A DNA stretch of 64,000 bases from Altericroceibacterium xinjiangense (GCF_003958635.1 NZ_RSEK01000006.1:124001-188000), one strand, 5' to 3'. Positions 9,080 to 17,704 are shown, counted from the stretch's first letter. Notes: generated by a model from the letters alone, not told the origin. Numbers and translations are program-made.

Positions 9080-9805
9080 ATGACCAGCACCGGCCAGTGG
9101 CTTCCCTATTGCGGCGTAGGCCCGGTTCCTGCCGAATGGTGGGGGCGGTGGAACTTCGACCCTCTGTTGCTCGGCGCCATGGCGCTGGCTGCGGCGGTGC
9201 TCTGGCGATCTTCTTCCATGGACCGGCGCGCCGGATATGGTTTCCTGGCGGTGGCTGCGTTCCTGTTCGTCAGCCCGTTCTGCGCCATGGGTTCGGCGCT
9301 GTTTACCGTTCGCGTGGTCCATGACGTGATGCTTGCCGTGCTGCTCGGCCCGCTGGCGATGGCCGCGCTGCGCTTGCATCAGCGTGAGTTTCCCGGCTCG
9401 CTGGCAGTCTGGACCGCCGTTCACGCGCTGACGTTCTGGGGCTGGCATGCGCCGCCGCTGTATGCCGCCGCGATGGATTCCAACGTGGTATTCTGGGCAA
9501 TGCAGGCGGCGATCGCCGGAACCGCGGCGCTGTGGTGGGCAAAAGTCCTGCGCGCCCCCGCTACGGCCGCAGCGGCTTCCTTGCTCGGGACGATGATCGC
9601 CATGGGCGTGCTCGGCGCCTTGTTCGTCTTTTCCCAGCGCGCGTTCTATGCCCCGCACTGGCTGACCACGCAGGCCTGGGGCTTTTCTCCGCTGGAGGAC
9701 CAGCAGCTTGCGGGCATCGTGATGTGGGCTCCGGCAAGCGCGATCTACCTGCTCGCGGCCATGGCGATCCTTTACCGCTCCATCGGTGATGGAGTCCGGG
9801 CGTGA
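9080..9805 (+). CDS. ctaG: Cytochrome c oxidase assembly factor, CtaG (caa3) family
   Basis: Polytopic membrane protein of 241 residues with about seven hydrophobic segments. The family marker near the C-terminus, SPLEDQQLAGIVMWAPAS, is clear, and conserved His residues occur in helices (HDVMLAVLLGPL, HALTFWGWH). Established: Bacillus CtaG is needed for assembly of the copper-containing caa3 oxidase. It overlaps the next gene (cytochrome b561) by four bases and lies just upstream of the caa3 structural genes, which fits an assembly role. Confidence 0.88.
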   Translation: MTSTGQWLPYCGVGPVPAEWWGRWNFDPLLLGAMALAAAVLWRSSSMDRRAGYGFLAVAAFLFVSPFCAMGSALFTVRVVHDVMLAVLLGPLAMAALRLHQREFPGSLAVWTAVHALTFWGWHAPPLYAAAMDSNVVFWAMQAAIAGTAALWWAKVLRAPATAAAASLLGTMIAMGVLGALFVFSQRAFYAPHWLTTQAWGFSPLEDQQLAGIVMWAPASAIYLLAAMAILYRSIGDGVRA

Positions 9806-10452
9806 AGCTGCTCGACCACATCCGGGAATGGGCGGTCAGCTATACGAAGGAAAAGAAGTATTCCCCCGTCGGTATCTGGTTCCACTGGATCATGGCCGCG
9901 CTGGTGCTGTTCCAGCTTGGCCTCGGGTGGATCATGGAACGGTTCTTCGTCGGCGGGGAAAAGCTTTCCGCGTATTGGGTTCATGCCGCGATCGGGCTAA
10001 CGATCCTGTTCCTGGCCATTTGGCGCGGCCTGTGGCGCCTGTTCATCCCGGACCCGGTGAACGATTCCGGGGCTCCCGAATGGCAGCACACCGTGGCGCA
10101 CGGGACGCAGTACGCGTTCTATACCCTGTTCGCGATCCTGCCGCTCAGCGGCTGGGCGATGTGGTCAGCAATCCAGCCGGCGCAGCCGCTTTCGCTGGCG
10201 GGCATCGTCGCCGTGCCGCCGATGCCGTTCTACGACTTGTCACCCGCCTGGCAGTACTGGGTAATGACCTTTGCCGAGAGCGTGCATGTCGCGGGTGTCT
10301 GGGCCTTGTCGCTGTTCCTGCCGCTGCACGTCGGCGCGGCGCTCAAGCACCATTTCTGGAATCGGGACGACGTGGTTCGGGGCATCCTTCCCGATATCCC
10401 GGACGACGAGACATCCCCCGGAGCGATGCAACATAATCCGCAAGAGGCTTGA
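9802..10452 (+). CDS. Cytochrome b561-type membrane diheme protein
   Basis: A 216-residue membrane protein with four or five helices. Candidate heme ligands are His in GIWFHWIMAA (about residue 30), WVHAAIGLTIL (about 60), TVAHGTQYAF (about 96) and HVAGVWALSLFLPLHVGAALKHHFW. The pattern is that of the cytochrome b561 / hydrogenase-cytochrome-b family, which passes electrons between quinol and periplasmic acceptors. It is translationally coupled to ctaG. Its last 110 bases overlap the tail of the convergent cytochrome c gene. A role in feeding electrons to the neighbouring cytochromes c and the caa3 oxidase is inference from position. Confidence 0.85.
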   Translation: MKLLDHIREWAVSYTKEKKYSPVGIWFHWIMAALVLFQLGLGWIMERFFVGGEKLSAYWVHAAIGLTILFLAIWRGLWRLFIPDPVNDSGAPEWQHTVAHGTQYAFYTLFAILPLSGWAMWSAIQPAQPLSLAGIVAVPPMPFYDLSPAWQYWVMTFAESVHVAGVWALSLFLPLHVGAALKHHFWNRDDVVRGILPDIPDDETSPGAMQHNPQEA

Positions 10453-11086
10453 TCTCGTCTTCCTCCAGCCGCTGCGCTTCCCGCAGCATCACGCCCATCG
10501 GGTCGCCGTACCGCTCCCCCTCCCTCCAGTGCCTGAGCTGCGTCGCGACGTAGGGAGCGGGCTGGCCGTAAATGTCCGGGTTCCCGAACCCGACCCCGCG
10601 CCCGTCTTCCCCATGACAGGTGGCACAAGCCTCTATCCCGCGCGCGGGATCGCCGAGCTGGTACAACCGGGCCGCATTCCCGTCGCACACATAGTTCACC
10701 GCCGGCTGGAGATCGGCCGGCTGCCACTCCATCCCGGCGTAATAGTCGGCAACGATCATCCGTTGCTCCGATGTCAGCTGGGATGCGATCCAGCTCATCG
10801 CGGCGTGATGCCTCAACCCGTCCGAAAAGAAGATCATCTGCCGCGCGAGATAGCCTGCCTCCAGCCCTGCGAGCCGGGGCGTGAGATTGCCGTCTCCCGC
10901 CCCGTCCAGGCCGTGACAGGTGTGGCAGGCCGATTGCGCGCCCGCGTTGCCGCCGGAAAGCGCCACCAGCTGCCCCGTGTCGTCGAAACGGCTCGGCTCC
11001 GGGTTCGGCGAACAGGACGAAGCCGCGAGCGCGAGCCCGCCTGCGGCGAAAAGGCGCGAGATTTTGCGCAGAGCGGTCGATTGCAT
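10343..11086 (-). CDS. Diheme cytochrome c lipoprotein (c4-like)
   Basis: Two class-I cytochrome c domains in 247 residues, with heme motifs CHTCH at 54-58 and CATCH at 154-158. The signal peptide ends in a lipobox-like ASSC (Cys25), so the protein is probably anchored on the periplasmic side. Family similarity ends at about residue 225 (LADYVASLR); the last 22 residues are Arg/Pro-rich and are read from sequence that also encodes the end of the plus-strand cytochrome b gene. It faces away from the monoheme cytochrome c gene across a 58-base divergent promoter region. Likely electron carrier to the caa3 oxidase. No good ribosome site is visible at the ATG. Confidence 0.85.
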   Translation of the reverse strand: MQSTALRKISRLFAAGGLALAASSCSPNPEPSRFDDTGQLVALSGGNAGAQSACHTCHGLDGAGDGNLTPRLAGLEAGYLARQMIFFSDGLRHHAAMSWIASQLTSEQRMIVADYYAGMEWQPADLQPAVNYVCDGNAARLYQLGDPARGIEACATCHGEDGRGVGFGNPDIYGQPAPYVATQLRHWREGERYGDPMGVMLREAQRLEEDEIKPLADYVASLRGMSRRPGYREGCPEPRRPDSRNGA

Positions 11087-11093
11087 CGGTTAC

Positions 11094-11123
11094 GGGAACA
11101 TTTACGGGTGCTAACCGGTTCCC
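11094..11123. promoter_or_regulatory. Inverted repeat with EcfG-like promoter elements between two cytochrome c genes
   Basis: GGGAAC at 11094-11099 and its inverted copy GTTCCC at 11118-11123 lie 18 bases apart inside the 58-base divergent gap. On the plus strand GGAAC is followed after 17 bases by GGTT (11117-11120), resembling the alphaproteobacterial general-stress sigma consensus GGAAC-N16/17-SGTT. On the minus strand the match is weaker (TGTT). It could drive either or both cytochrome genes; only the plus-strand element is a fair match. Confidence 0.35.
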
Positions 11124-11144
11124 CTGAGGTTCAACAGGGGCGGC

Positions 11145-11567
11145 ATGAAATCACGGATCACCCGACAAGTGCCAGGACGCGGGTTGGGGCTACCCGGGTT
11201 GGCGCGCGCAGGGGCATTAACGGCGCTTGCGCTCGTCTCCGCCTGCAAGGAGCCGCCGACCACGCGGCGCATGCCGGACAGCGCGGCGGCAAGCCGCGGG
11301 CTCGCCCTGATCGACAAGGTCGGCTGCGGCGCCTGTCACGAGATCCCGGGGCTGGACTGGCCCAAGGGCCGGCTCGGTCCTTCGCTGGCGGGCTTCGACG
11401 ATGTCGGGCTGATCGCCGGGCATCTGCCGAACCGCCCGGGCACGCTTGCCGCCTTCATCCGCAACGCGCCGGCCGTGAAGCCCGGCTCCACCATGCCGCC
11501 GATGCCGCTGACCGAGGAACAAGCGGCCGACATCGCGGCCTATCTCTACGGGATCGACAATGATTGA
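11145..11567 (+). CDS. Monoheme cytochrome c lipoprotein
   Basis: A small class-I cytochrome c of 140 residues. It has a basic N-terminus, hydrophobic stretch and lipobox-like VSAC (Cys34), then the heme motif CGACH at 61-65 and a probable axial Met in GSTMPPMPL near 116. The DIAAYLYGI ending is typical of the fold. It overlaps the next gene (subunit II) by 8 bases, so it is part of the oxidase operon and is likely a membrane-tethered electron donor. The domain resembles the cytochrome c domain fused to subunit II, so duplication is possible. Confidence 0.87.
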   Translation: MKSRITRQVPGRGLGLPGLARAGALTALALVSACKEPPTTRRMPDSAAASRGLALIDKVGCGACHEIPGLDWPKGRLGPSLAGFDDVGLIAGHLPNRPGTLAAFIRNAPAVKPGSTMPPMPLTEEQAADIAAYLYGIDND

Positions 11568-12594
11568 CGCGCTGTGGGGCTGGCCGCCGCCAGTTCTCGA
11601 TCCCGCCGGACCCTATTCCGAGCGGGTGACGATCCTTGCCTGGGTGCTGCTGGCAATGGCCCTTGTGGTCACGCTCATAGTGGTCATTGCCCTCTGGATT
11701 GCCGTGAAAGGGCCGGACAGCCTGAAGCGCAAGCTCGGCGGGGAGAAGACGGTCTGGATCGGCGGGATCGCCTTTCCAGGCGTGGTGCTGAGCGTGCTGC
11801 TGGTCTGGGGCCTGATGATGACCGGTTCCTTGTCGGAGCCGATCACCGGCAAGGAAATGCGCATCCGGGTCGTCGGGGAGATGTGGTGGTTTCGGGTCCA
11901 GTACCTCGACAACCAGGGGCGCGTAGTGATGGACGGCGCGAATGAGATCCACATTCCTACGAATGTCCCGGTGGTACTCGAACTGACATCGGCCGACGTG
12001 ATCCATAGCTTCTGGGTCCCGCACCTGTCCGGCAAGAAGGACATGATCCCCGGACGTGTGACATTGCTGCGGATCGAGGCTGACCGTCCCGGCGTCTTCG
12101 GGGGCGTCTGCGCGGAATACTGCGGCGGGCCCCATGCGCTGATGGGCTTCGTCACCGTGGCTCACGAGCCGGAGGAATGGAAGCAGTGGGCGGTGCAGCG
12201 GAACATTGCGCTGGGCGAAGCCATCGAGCCCTTCGGAAGCGTTGACGTCGCGGGTGCGCTGCCCGTCGTCGACGATGACGTGCCCCCGCGCATTCCGCCG
12301 ACACCGATCGTCGGTGAGGCCGCACGTGGGCGGGCCTTGTTCATGTCGGTCGGGTGCGCGGCGTGTCACCGCGTCGCCGGCACGGAAGCGAACGGGCTGG
12401 CCGGGCCGGACCTGACCCACGTCGGTTCGCGGCGGACCTTGGGCGCGGGCATCCTGCCCAACCACCTCGGCACGATGATGGGCTGGATCGGCGATAGCCA
12501 GGCGATCAAGCCCGGCATCCGAATGCCAAGCTACGATCGTTTGCCGGCCGAAGACATCGCCGCCATGGCCATGTGGCTGGAACAGCAGAAATGA
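11560..12594 (+). CDS. ctaC: caa3-type cytochrome c oxidase subunit II with fused cytochrome c
   Basis: A 344-residue subunit with two membrane helices (about 23-49 and 66-90), a cupredoxin domain carrying the dinuclear CuA site (His149, Cys184, Cys188, His192, Met195, in VIHSFWVP and CAEYCGGPHALM), and a C-terminal cytochrome c domain with CAACH at 266-270. The fusion of cytochrome c to subunit II defines caa3 oxidases. It accepts electrons from soluble or tethered cytochromes c and passes them to subunit I. Its TGA overlaps the ATG of the subunit I-III gene. All CuA ligands are intact. Confidence 0.95.
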   Translation: MIDALWGWPPPVLDPAGPYSERVTILAWVLLAMALVVTLIVVIALWIAVKGPDSLKRKLGGEKTVWIGGIAFPGVVLSVLLVWGLMMTGSLSEPITGKEMRIRVVGEMWWFRVQYLDNQGRVVMDGANEIHIPTNVPVVLELTSADVIHSFWVPHLSGKKDMIPGRVTLLRIEADRPGVFGGVCAEYCGGPHALMGFVTVAHEPEEWKQWAVQRNIALGEAIEPFGSVDVAGALPVVDDDVPPRIPPTPIVGEAARGRALFMSVGCAACHRVAGTEANGLAGPDLTHVGSRRTLGAGILPNHLGTMMGWIGDSQAIKPGIRMPSYDRLPAEDIAAMAMWLEQQK

Positions 12595-15131
12595 ACTCGG
12601 AAACCGGGTTCGATCCCGCGCTCTACGATCGCTTCCCTACCGAAAAACAGCCGGATGAGGACGTTGAGGAGCTGAACCGCATCTGGGCCGCTCCCAAGGG
12701 GTGGGGCCTGCTTACGGCGGTCAACAACAACTACATCGGCTTCTGGTACGTCGCGACCAGCTTCCTGTTCTTCCTGCTCGCCGGGATACTCGCGCTGGGC
12801 ATGCGGGTGCAGCTGGCCGCGCCGATGCAGGAGTTTCTGCCGCAGGACACGTACAACCAGTTCTTCACCATGCACGGCACGGTGATGATGTTCCTGTTCG
12901 CCGTCCCTGCGGTGGAAGCGATCGGGGTCATGCTGCTGCCGCAGATGCTGGCGGCACGGGACCTGCCCTTCCCGCGCTTGTCGGCTTACGCGTTCTGGGC
13001 CTATTTCGTCGGCGGGCTGGCGTTCTTCTGCTCCCTTTTCGTGGGCCTTGCGCCGGATGGCGGCTGGTTCATGTACCCCCCGCTGACAAGCGAGACGTAC
13101 AGCCCCGGCCTGAACGCCGATTTCTGGCTGCTCGGCATCGGCTTCATCGAGATTTCGGCCATCGCCGGTGCGGTCGAGATCATCGTGGGCGTGCTGCGCA
13201 CCCGCGCGCCGAACATGACGCTGGACCGAATGCCGATGTTCGCGTGGGCGATGCTGGTGTTCGCGGTGATGATCGTGCTCGCCTTTCCGGCGGTGATCCT
13301 GTGCACGATGCTGCTGGAGATCGAACGGGCGTTCAACTGGCCGTTCTTCGATCCCACGCGCGGCGGCGACCCGATGCTGTGGCAGCACTTGTTCTGGTTC
13401 TTCGGTCACCCGGAAGTCTACATCATCTTCCTGCCCGCCGCCGGGTTGATGAGCGTGATGGTGACATCCATCGCCCGGACGGAGCTGATCGGCTACCGTC
13501 TGAACGTACTGGCGCTGGTGGCGACCGGCTTCATCAGCTTCGGCGTCTGGGCGCACCACATGTTCGCCACGGACATGCCGGCGGTCTCCACCGGCTACTT
13601 CTCCGCCGCGAGCATGGCGGTAAGCCTGCCTGCGGGCATTCAGGTGTTCTGCTGGATCGCCACGCTCGCCAGCGGGAAAGTCCAAAGCACTACTCCGGCG
13701 CACTTCGTGATCGGCAGCATCGTGACGTTCACGATGGGCGGGCTGACCGGGGTGATGGTCGGCCTCGTGCCCTTCGACCTGCAGGTCCACGATACCTACT
13801 TCATCGTCGCCCACCTGCACTACGTGCTGATCGGCGGGATGGTGTTCCCGATGTTCGCCGCCTTCTACACCTGGGCACCCATGACGAGTTCCAAGGCCTT
13901 GTCCGACAAGCTGGGGAAGTGGATCTTCTGGCTGATGTTCACCGGCATGCACGTGACGTTCCTGCCCATGCACCTGACCGGGTTCATGGGCATGCCGCGC
14001 CGGGTCTACACGTACCTGCCGGGGCGCGGGTTCGATGTGCTCAACCTGACGTCCACCATCGGATCCTTCATCCTGGGCGCCGGAATCCTGCTGTTCCTGT
14101 TCGACCTCGCCCGCAACTTCCGCTTCTCCACGGAAGAAAGCGCAGGGAACGTCTATCGCGGCGGCACCCTGGAGTGGCTGCCGTCGGGGCTTTATTCGAC
14201 GCGCTCGATCCCGGTTGTCCATTCGCGCCAGCCGCTGTGGGACAATCCGAACATCTGCGATGAGGTGGAGGAGGGCCGCTACTTCCTGCCGAACGCACCC
14301 ACCGGAACGCGCGAGACGCTGATCACGTCACCGATTCGGGCGGAACCGCAATACGTTCAGCTGATGCCGGGGCCGTCACCCTGGCCGCTAGCCGCCGCCG
14401 TGTTCACGGCCGGGTTCTTCCTGTCGCTGACCGTCCAAGCCTACATGTTCGGAATATTCTGCGGGGTTATTGCCGTGTTTTCCGTGCTGCGGTGGCTATG
14501 GGAAACCGACCGGCCGCTTCCCGATAAGAAGGAAGTCGACATCGGCGGCGGCATCATGGTGCCCGTCGCCATCACCGGTCCCAAGGGCCACGGCTGGTGG
14601 GCGCTCAATGTACTGATGGTGGTGCTGGGGATGATCGCGTTCATGGCGGTCTTTGCCTACCTCTATCTTTACGGCATCAACCCCGAAGTCTGGATCGATC
14701 CCCCCTCGCTGGGCGAGACGGCGCTGATCGTCGGCGCCAATGGGGTGGCCCTCGCCTGCACCTGGATCGGGCGCTGGATTCTGAAGCGGCGAGCGGGCGG
14801 ATACGCGCACGACGCGCCGTGGGTGTTCCAGGCCATTGCCGCGGTGATCCTGGCAGGATCGCTGTACCTCGACATGACCGGCTGGCAGGACATCGGACTT
14901 CGGCCCACGGAATCGGGGATGGGAGCGATCGTGTTCATGCTGATGGTGCTGCAGGGGCAGGTCGTGATCATCAGCCTGATCATGGCCGCGTATCTCGGCT
15001 TCCGGGAAGCGCGGGGCCTGCTGACGACCCCCACGAACGTGACGATGGACATCGTTGCCCGGTTCATCGCCTATTCCGCCATCCAGGGGACGGCGCTCAC
15101 GCTCCTCCCCCGCTTGTTCCTGGGGGGTTGA
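12591..15131 (+). CDS. ctaD: Fused cytochrome c oxidase subunit I-III (caa3 type)
   Basis: An 846-residue fusion: subunit I at about 1-560, subunit III-like at about 590-846. Start ATG at 12591 overlaps the upstream stop (ATGA); six extra in-frame residues upstream were rejected. Subunit I keeps the heme a ligand His95 (MHGTVMMF), the D-channel Asp124 (ARDLPFPRL), CuB His273 with Glu275 and Tyr277 (GHPEVY), the AHHMF histidine pair, and VHDTYFIVAHLHY. At the position that matches Lys354/Lys362 of well-studied A-type oxidases (78 residues after the CuB His) it has Gln351, and Ala348 replaces the conserved Thr (LPAGIQVFCW). The I-III fusion is known from caa3 enzymes such as that of Thermus. 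Confidence 0.94.
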   Translation: MNSETGFDPALYDRFPTEKQPDEDVEELNRIWAAPKGWGLLTAVNNNYIGFWYVATSFLFFLLAGILALGMRVQLAAPMQEFLPQDTYNQFFTMHGTVMMFLFAVPAVEAIGVMLLPQMLAARDLPFPRLSAYAFWAYFVGGLAFFCSLFVGLAPDGGWFMYPPLTSETYSPGLNADFWLLGIGFIEISAIAGAVEIIVGVLRTRAPNMTLDRMPMFAWAMLVFAVMIVLAFPAVILCTMLLEIERAFNWPFFDPTRGGDPMLWQHLFWFFGHPEVYIIFLPAAGLMSVMVTSIARTELIGYRLNVLALVATGFISFGVWAHHMFATDMPAVSTGYFSAASMAVSLPAGIQVFCWIATLASGKVQSTTPAHFVIGSIVTFTMGGLTGVMVGLVPFDLQVHDTYFIVAHLHYVLIGGMVFPMFAAFYTWAPMTSSKALSDKLGKWIFWLMFTGMHVTFLPMHLTGFMGMPRRVYTYLPGRGFDVLNLTSTIGSFILGAGILLFLFDLARNFRFSTEESAGNVYRGGTLEWLPSGLYSTRSIPVVHSRQPLWDNPNICDEVEEGRYFLPNAPTGTRETLITSPIRAEPQYVQLMPGPSPWPLAAAVFTAGFFLSLTVQAYMFGIFCGVIAVFSVLRWLWETDRPLPDKKEVDIGGGIMVPVAITGPKGHGWWALNVLMVVLGMIAFMAVFAYLYLYGINPEVWIDPPSLGETALIVGANGVALACTWIGRWILKRRAGGYAHDAPWVFQAIAAVILAGSLYLDMTGWQDIGLRPTESGMGAIVFMLMVLQGQVVIISLIMAAYLGFREARGLLTTPTNVTMDIVARFIAYSAIQGTALTLLPRLFLGG

Positions 15132-15135
15132 GCGG

Positions 15136-15414
15136 ATGGACGGCCCGATCGACCAGCCGCAGAACTGGCGCACGCTGGTGTACGCCTTCGGGATCTGGCT
15201 GATCCATTTCGGGGCCGCGTATTCCGGAGAGCTGATCTTTCCGAACCAGTCGGCCGCACGATGGGTCGCCGCCGGGGCCACGCTGATCGCCCTGGCAGCC
15301 CTCTTCTGGCTATGGAAACGGGGCGAAGATCACAGCACGCTGGGCCTGCTGGCGATCGGGATTGCGACCACGGGCGTCATCTACGACGCCTTGCCGCCGT
15401 TGCTGGTCTGGTAA
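15136..15414 (+). CDS. Small membrane protein of the caa3 locus
   Basis: A 92-residue protein with three predicted helices (about 14-32, 41-60 and 68-90), only 4 bases after the subunit I-III gene. The ATG at 15136 gives a short polar N-terminus (MDGPIDQPQNW) before helix 1. Position and size fit a small accessory or subunit-IV-like protein of the oxidase, though no family motif was recognised. It is the last gene of the operon. Confidence 0.75.
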   Translation: MDGPIDQPQNWRTLVYAFGIWLIHFGAAYSGELIFPNQSAARWVAAGATLIALAALFWLWKRGEDHSTLGLLAIGIATTGVIYDALPPLLVW

Positions 15415-15592
15415 CAAGAGGACCCAAGCGGCTGACGGGTTCAGGACCACGCGCTTTGCGCGGACGGTCAGAAACCGAGGCAGGCCATCCTAGGCAACTC
15501 TGCGGCTGACGCGGCGGAACGGGATTCCCGCTCCGCCTTCGTCGCCAGGCTCGCAACCACCGCTCCTCGCGGATAGCCTCCGTGAATGGGGA
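15415..15592. terminator. Convergent gap with hairpins between caa3 and PQQ-dehydrogenase genes
   Basis: This 178-base gap holds a 5-bp stem CGCGC/GCGCG around 15450-15462 and a longer imperfect stem at 15514-15536 (GCGGA and CGGGA arms with one mismatch). Both neighbouring genes end here, so a bidirectional terminator is expected. Neither hairpin has a clear U tract on either strand. Confidence 0.4.
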
Positions 15593-17704
15593 TCACGACC
15601 CCGCCTGCTTCCTTCTCGCTTCGGACAGAACGTAGGCGCGGACGTTTTCAGCCTGTTCCGGAGACAGCCACGGGGCGAAGCTGATCATTCCGTTGTCCGC
15701 CAGCGCGCCCTCGATCACCACAGCGTGCCACGCCTGCTGGCTGGTGGCCACGGGAGAGCGGAACAAGTCCGGGTTCACAGGGCCGCCGTGGCAGATCGAA
15801 CAGTAGGTCAGGTACCACCGCTGCCCATCCGCGATCTGCTCTGCGGTGAACGTCTCATCGCTGGTAACGTAAGGGCGCGGCGCGGCTGCAGGTAGCGGGG
15901 CGAGCTTTGCGTCCCCTTCCAGCTTGAACGCCAGCATCACGCCCCTGGGCGGCGGACGGCGCATCCAGTCGGTCTCGGTCGCCATGCCCATCGATCCGCC
16001 GTACCCGGCGATTACGGCGACATACTGTTCTCCATCCACCCGGTAGGTGACCGGGCCCGCAAGTACGCCGCGCTGGGCATCGAACCGCCATACTTCCTTG
16101 CCTGTATCGGCGGTATAGGCATGGAAGATCCCGCGTCCGTCACCCTGGAACACCAGGTTGCCCCCGGTCGCCAGCGTGCCGCCGTTCCAAGGCCAGTCGT
16201 AATCGACTTTCCACGCGGCTTCCTGCTTCACCGGGTCCCAGGCGACCAGCGTCCCGCGGTTCGTCGCCGCCAGCGCCTGCCGCCGTTCCAGCGGCGTATC
16301 GCCGGCAATCGATCCTTCCGGCGGTGCAAGGAAGGAGACGCCGGTGTTCCAGCGCCCCGGGTGGCGTTCATAGTTCACATCATCCGCAAGGGAGAGCGGG
16401 ACGTGCATCGTCGGGATATAAACCAGGCCGGTCCTGGGCGAATAGCTCATCGGCATCCAGGCATGGCCGCCGATACCCGAGGGATAGACCGTGTAAGGCT
16501 TGTCGGCGAACCGCGCTTCCGGCACTTCCACCGGGCGCCCGGTAATCAGATCGATCTTTTCGGCCCAGTTCTGCTCCGTGTAGGGTTCGGCGCTGATCAG
16601 CTTCCCGTTGCTGCGATCGATCACATAGAAAAACCCGTTCTTCGGTGCCTGCATCAGCACCTTGCGGGGCTTCCCTTCGATCTTTAGGTCCGCCAGCGTG
16701 ATCTGCTGAGTGGCCGTGAAATCCCATGTCTCGGCCGGGTTTACCTGATAGTGCCACTTGTAGGCCCCGGTATCGGGATCAAGCGCGAGGATCGAGGACA
16801 GGAACAGGTTGTCCCCCTTCCCCGCCGAACGCGCGCGGTGGTTCCAGGGCGATCCGTTGCCGACGCCGACAAGCAGCTGGTCGAATTCTGGATCGTAGAC
16901 GATCGAATCCCACACGGTCCCCCCGCCGCCCATTTCCCACCAGTTGCCGTTCCAGGTCTTGCCCGCGAACCGCGCGAAAGCTTCATCGGACGCGGCGTTG
17001 TCAGGGCCATCGGCGGGATTTCCCGGCACCGTGTAGAACCGCCAGGCCAGCTTGCCGGTATCGGTGTCATAGGCGCTGAGATAACCGCGCACGCCCAGTT
17101 CGGCGCCGCTGTTGCCGATGATCACCTTGTCCCGCACCACGCGCGGCGCACCGGTGATGGTGTACGGTTTCGACTGGTCAACGGTGACCACGTCCCACAG
17201 CTTTTCCCCCGTGCCGGCATCGATCGCGATCAGCCGCCCGTCGATCGTGCCGACGAAGACCTTGCCCTCCCATACCGCCGCGCCGCGGTTGACCACATCG
17301 CAGCAGGCATCCGCACCTTTCGCGCCGATCACCTTCGGATCGAACGTCCACAGCGTCTCGCCGCTCGCAGCATCGATTGCCATCACCTTCGACCACGCGG
17401 TGGTGATGTACATGACCCCGTCGACAATGATCGGCGTCGCTTCCTGTCCGCGATTGGTGTCGAGTTCGACCGCCCAGGCAAGGCTGAGGCGGCCGATGTT
17501 GCCTTCGTTGATGTCGCTCAAGGGGCTGAAGCGCTGCTCTGCATACGTGCGTCCGTGGCCAAGCCAGTTGTCTGGATCGTCTTCGGCGGCGAGCAGCCGT
17601 TCCTCCGTCACGGCGCCCGCTTGCGGCGCCGTGTTTGCACATCCCGCCAGCATGAACAGGACTGACGCGACACCCAGCGAAAGACTCGCCGTCTTGATCC
17701 CCAC
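15593..17704 (-). CDS. PQQ- and heme-dependent alcohol dehydrogenase (type II quinohemoprotein)
   Basis: Periplasmic quinohemoprotein of 703 residues. The GTG at 17704 is preferred because AGGAG lies 7 bases upstream; it gives a lipoprotein-like signal (LAGC, Cys22). The eight-bladed propeller carries the vicinal disulfide Cys134-Cys135 (ADACCDVVNRG) and the catalytic Asp in ETWDFTATQ, both diagnostic of the methanol/ethanol dehydrogenase family. A C-terminal cytochrome c domain has CSICH, so electrons pass from PQQ to heme and on to other cytochromes c. No PQQ biosynthesis genes are in the window. It converges on the caa3 locus, which is the likely electron sink; substrate unknown. Confidence 0.9.
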   Translation of the reverse strand: MGIKTASLSLGVASVLFMLAGCANTAPQAGAVTEERLLAAEDDPDNWLGHGRTYAEQRFSPLSDINEGNIGRLSLAWAVELDTNRGQEATPIIVDGVMYITTAWSKVMAIDAASGETLWTFDPKVIGAKGADACCDVVNRGAAVWEGKVFVGTIDGRLIAIDAGTGEKLWDVVTVDQSKPYTITGAPRVVRDKVIIGNSGAELGVRGYLSAYDTDTGKLAWRFYTVPGNPADGPDNAASDEAFARFAGKTWNGNWWEMGGGGTVWDSIVYDPEFDQLLVGVGNGSPWNHRARSAGKGDNLFLSSILALDPDTGAYKWHYQVNPAETWDFTATQQITLADLKIEGKPRKVLMQAPKNGFFYVIDRSNGKLISAEPYTEQNWAEKIDLITGRPVEVPEARFADKPYTVYPSGIGGHAWMPMSYSPRTGLVYIPTMHVPLSLADDVNYERHPGRWNTGVSFLAPPEGSIAGDTPLERRQALAATNRGTLVAWDPVKQEAAWKVDYDWPWNGGTLATGGNLVFQGDGRGIFHAYTADTGKEVWRFDAQRGVLAGPVTYRVDGEQYVAVIAGYGGSMGMATETDWMRRPPPRGVMLAFKLEGDAKLAPLPAAAPRPYVTSDETFTAEQIADGQRWYLTYCSICHGGPVNPDLFRSPVATSQQAWHAVVIEGALADNGMISFAPWLSPEQAENVRAYVLSEARRKQAGS

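Noticed and set aside
12531-14222. 563-codon open frame opposite the oxidase subunit I gene
   Set aside because: Composition dominated by His, Glu, Gln and Arg, as expected for the complement of membrane-helix codons; no plausible protein.
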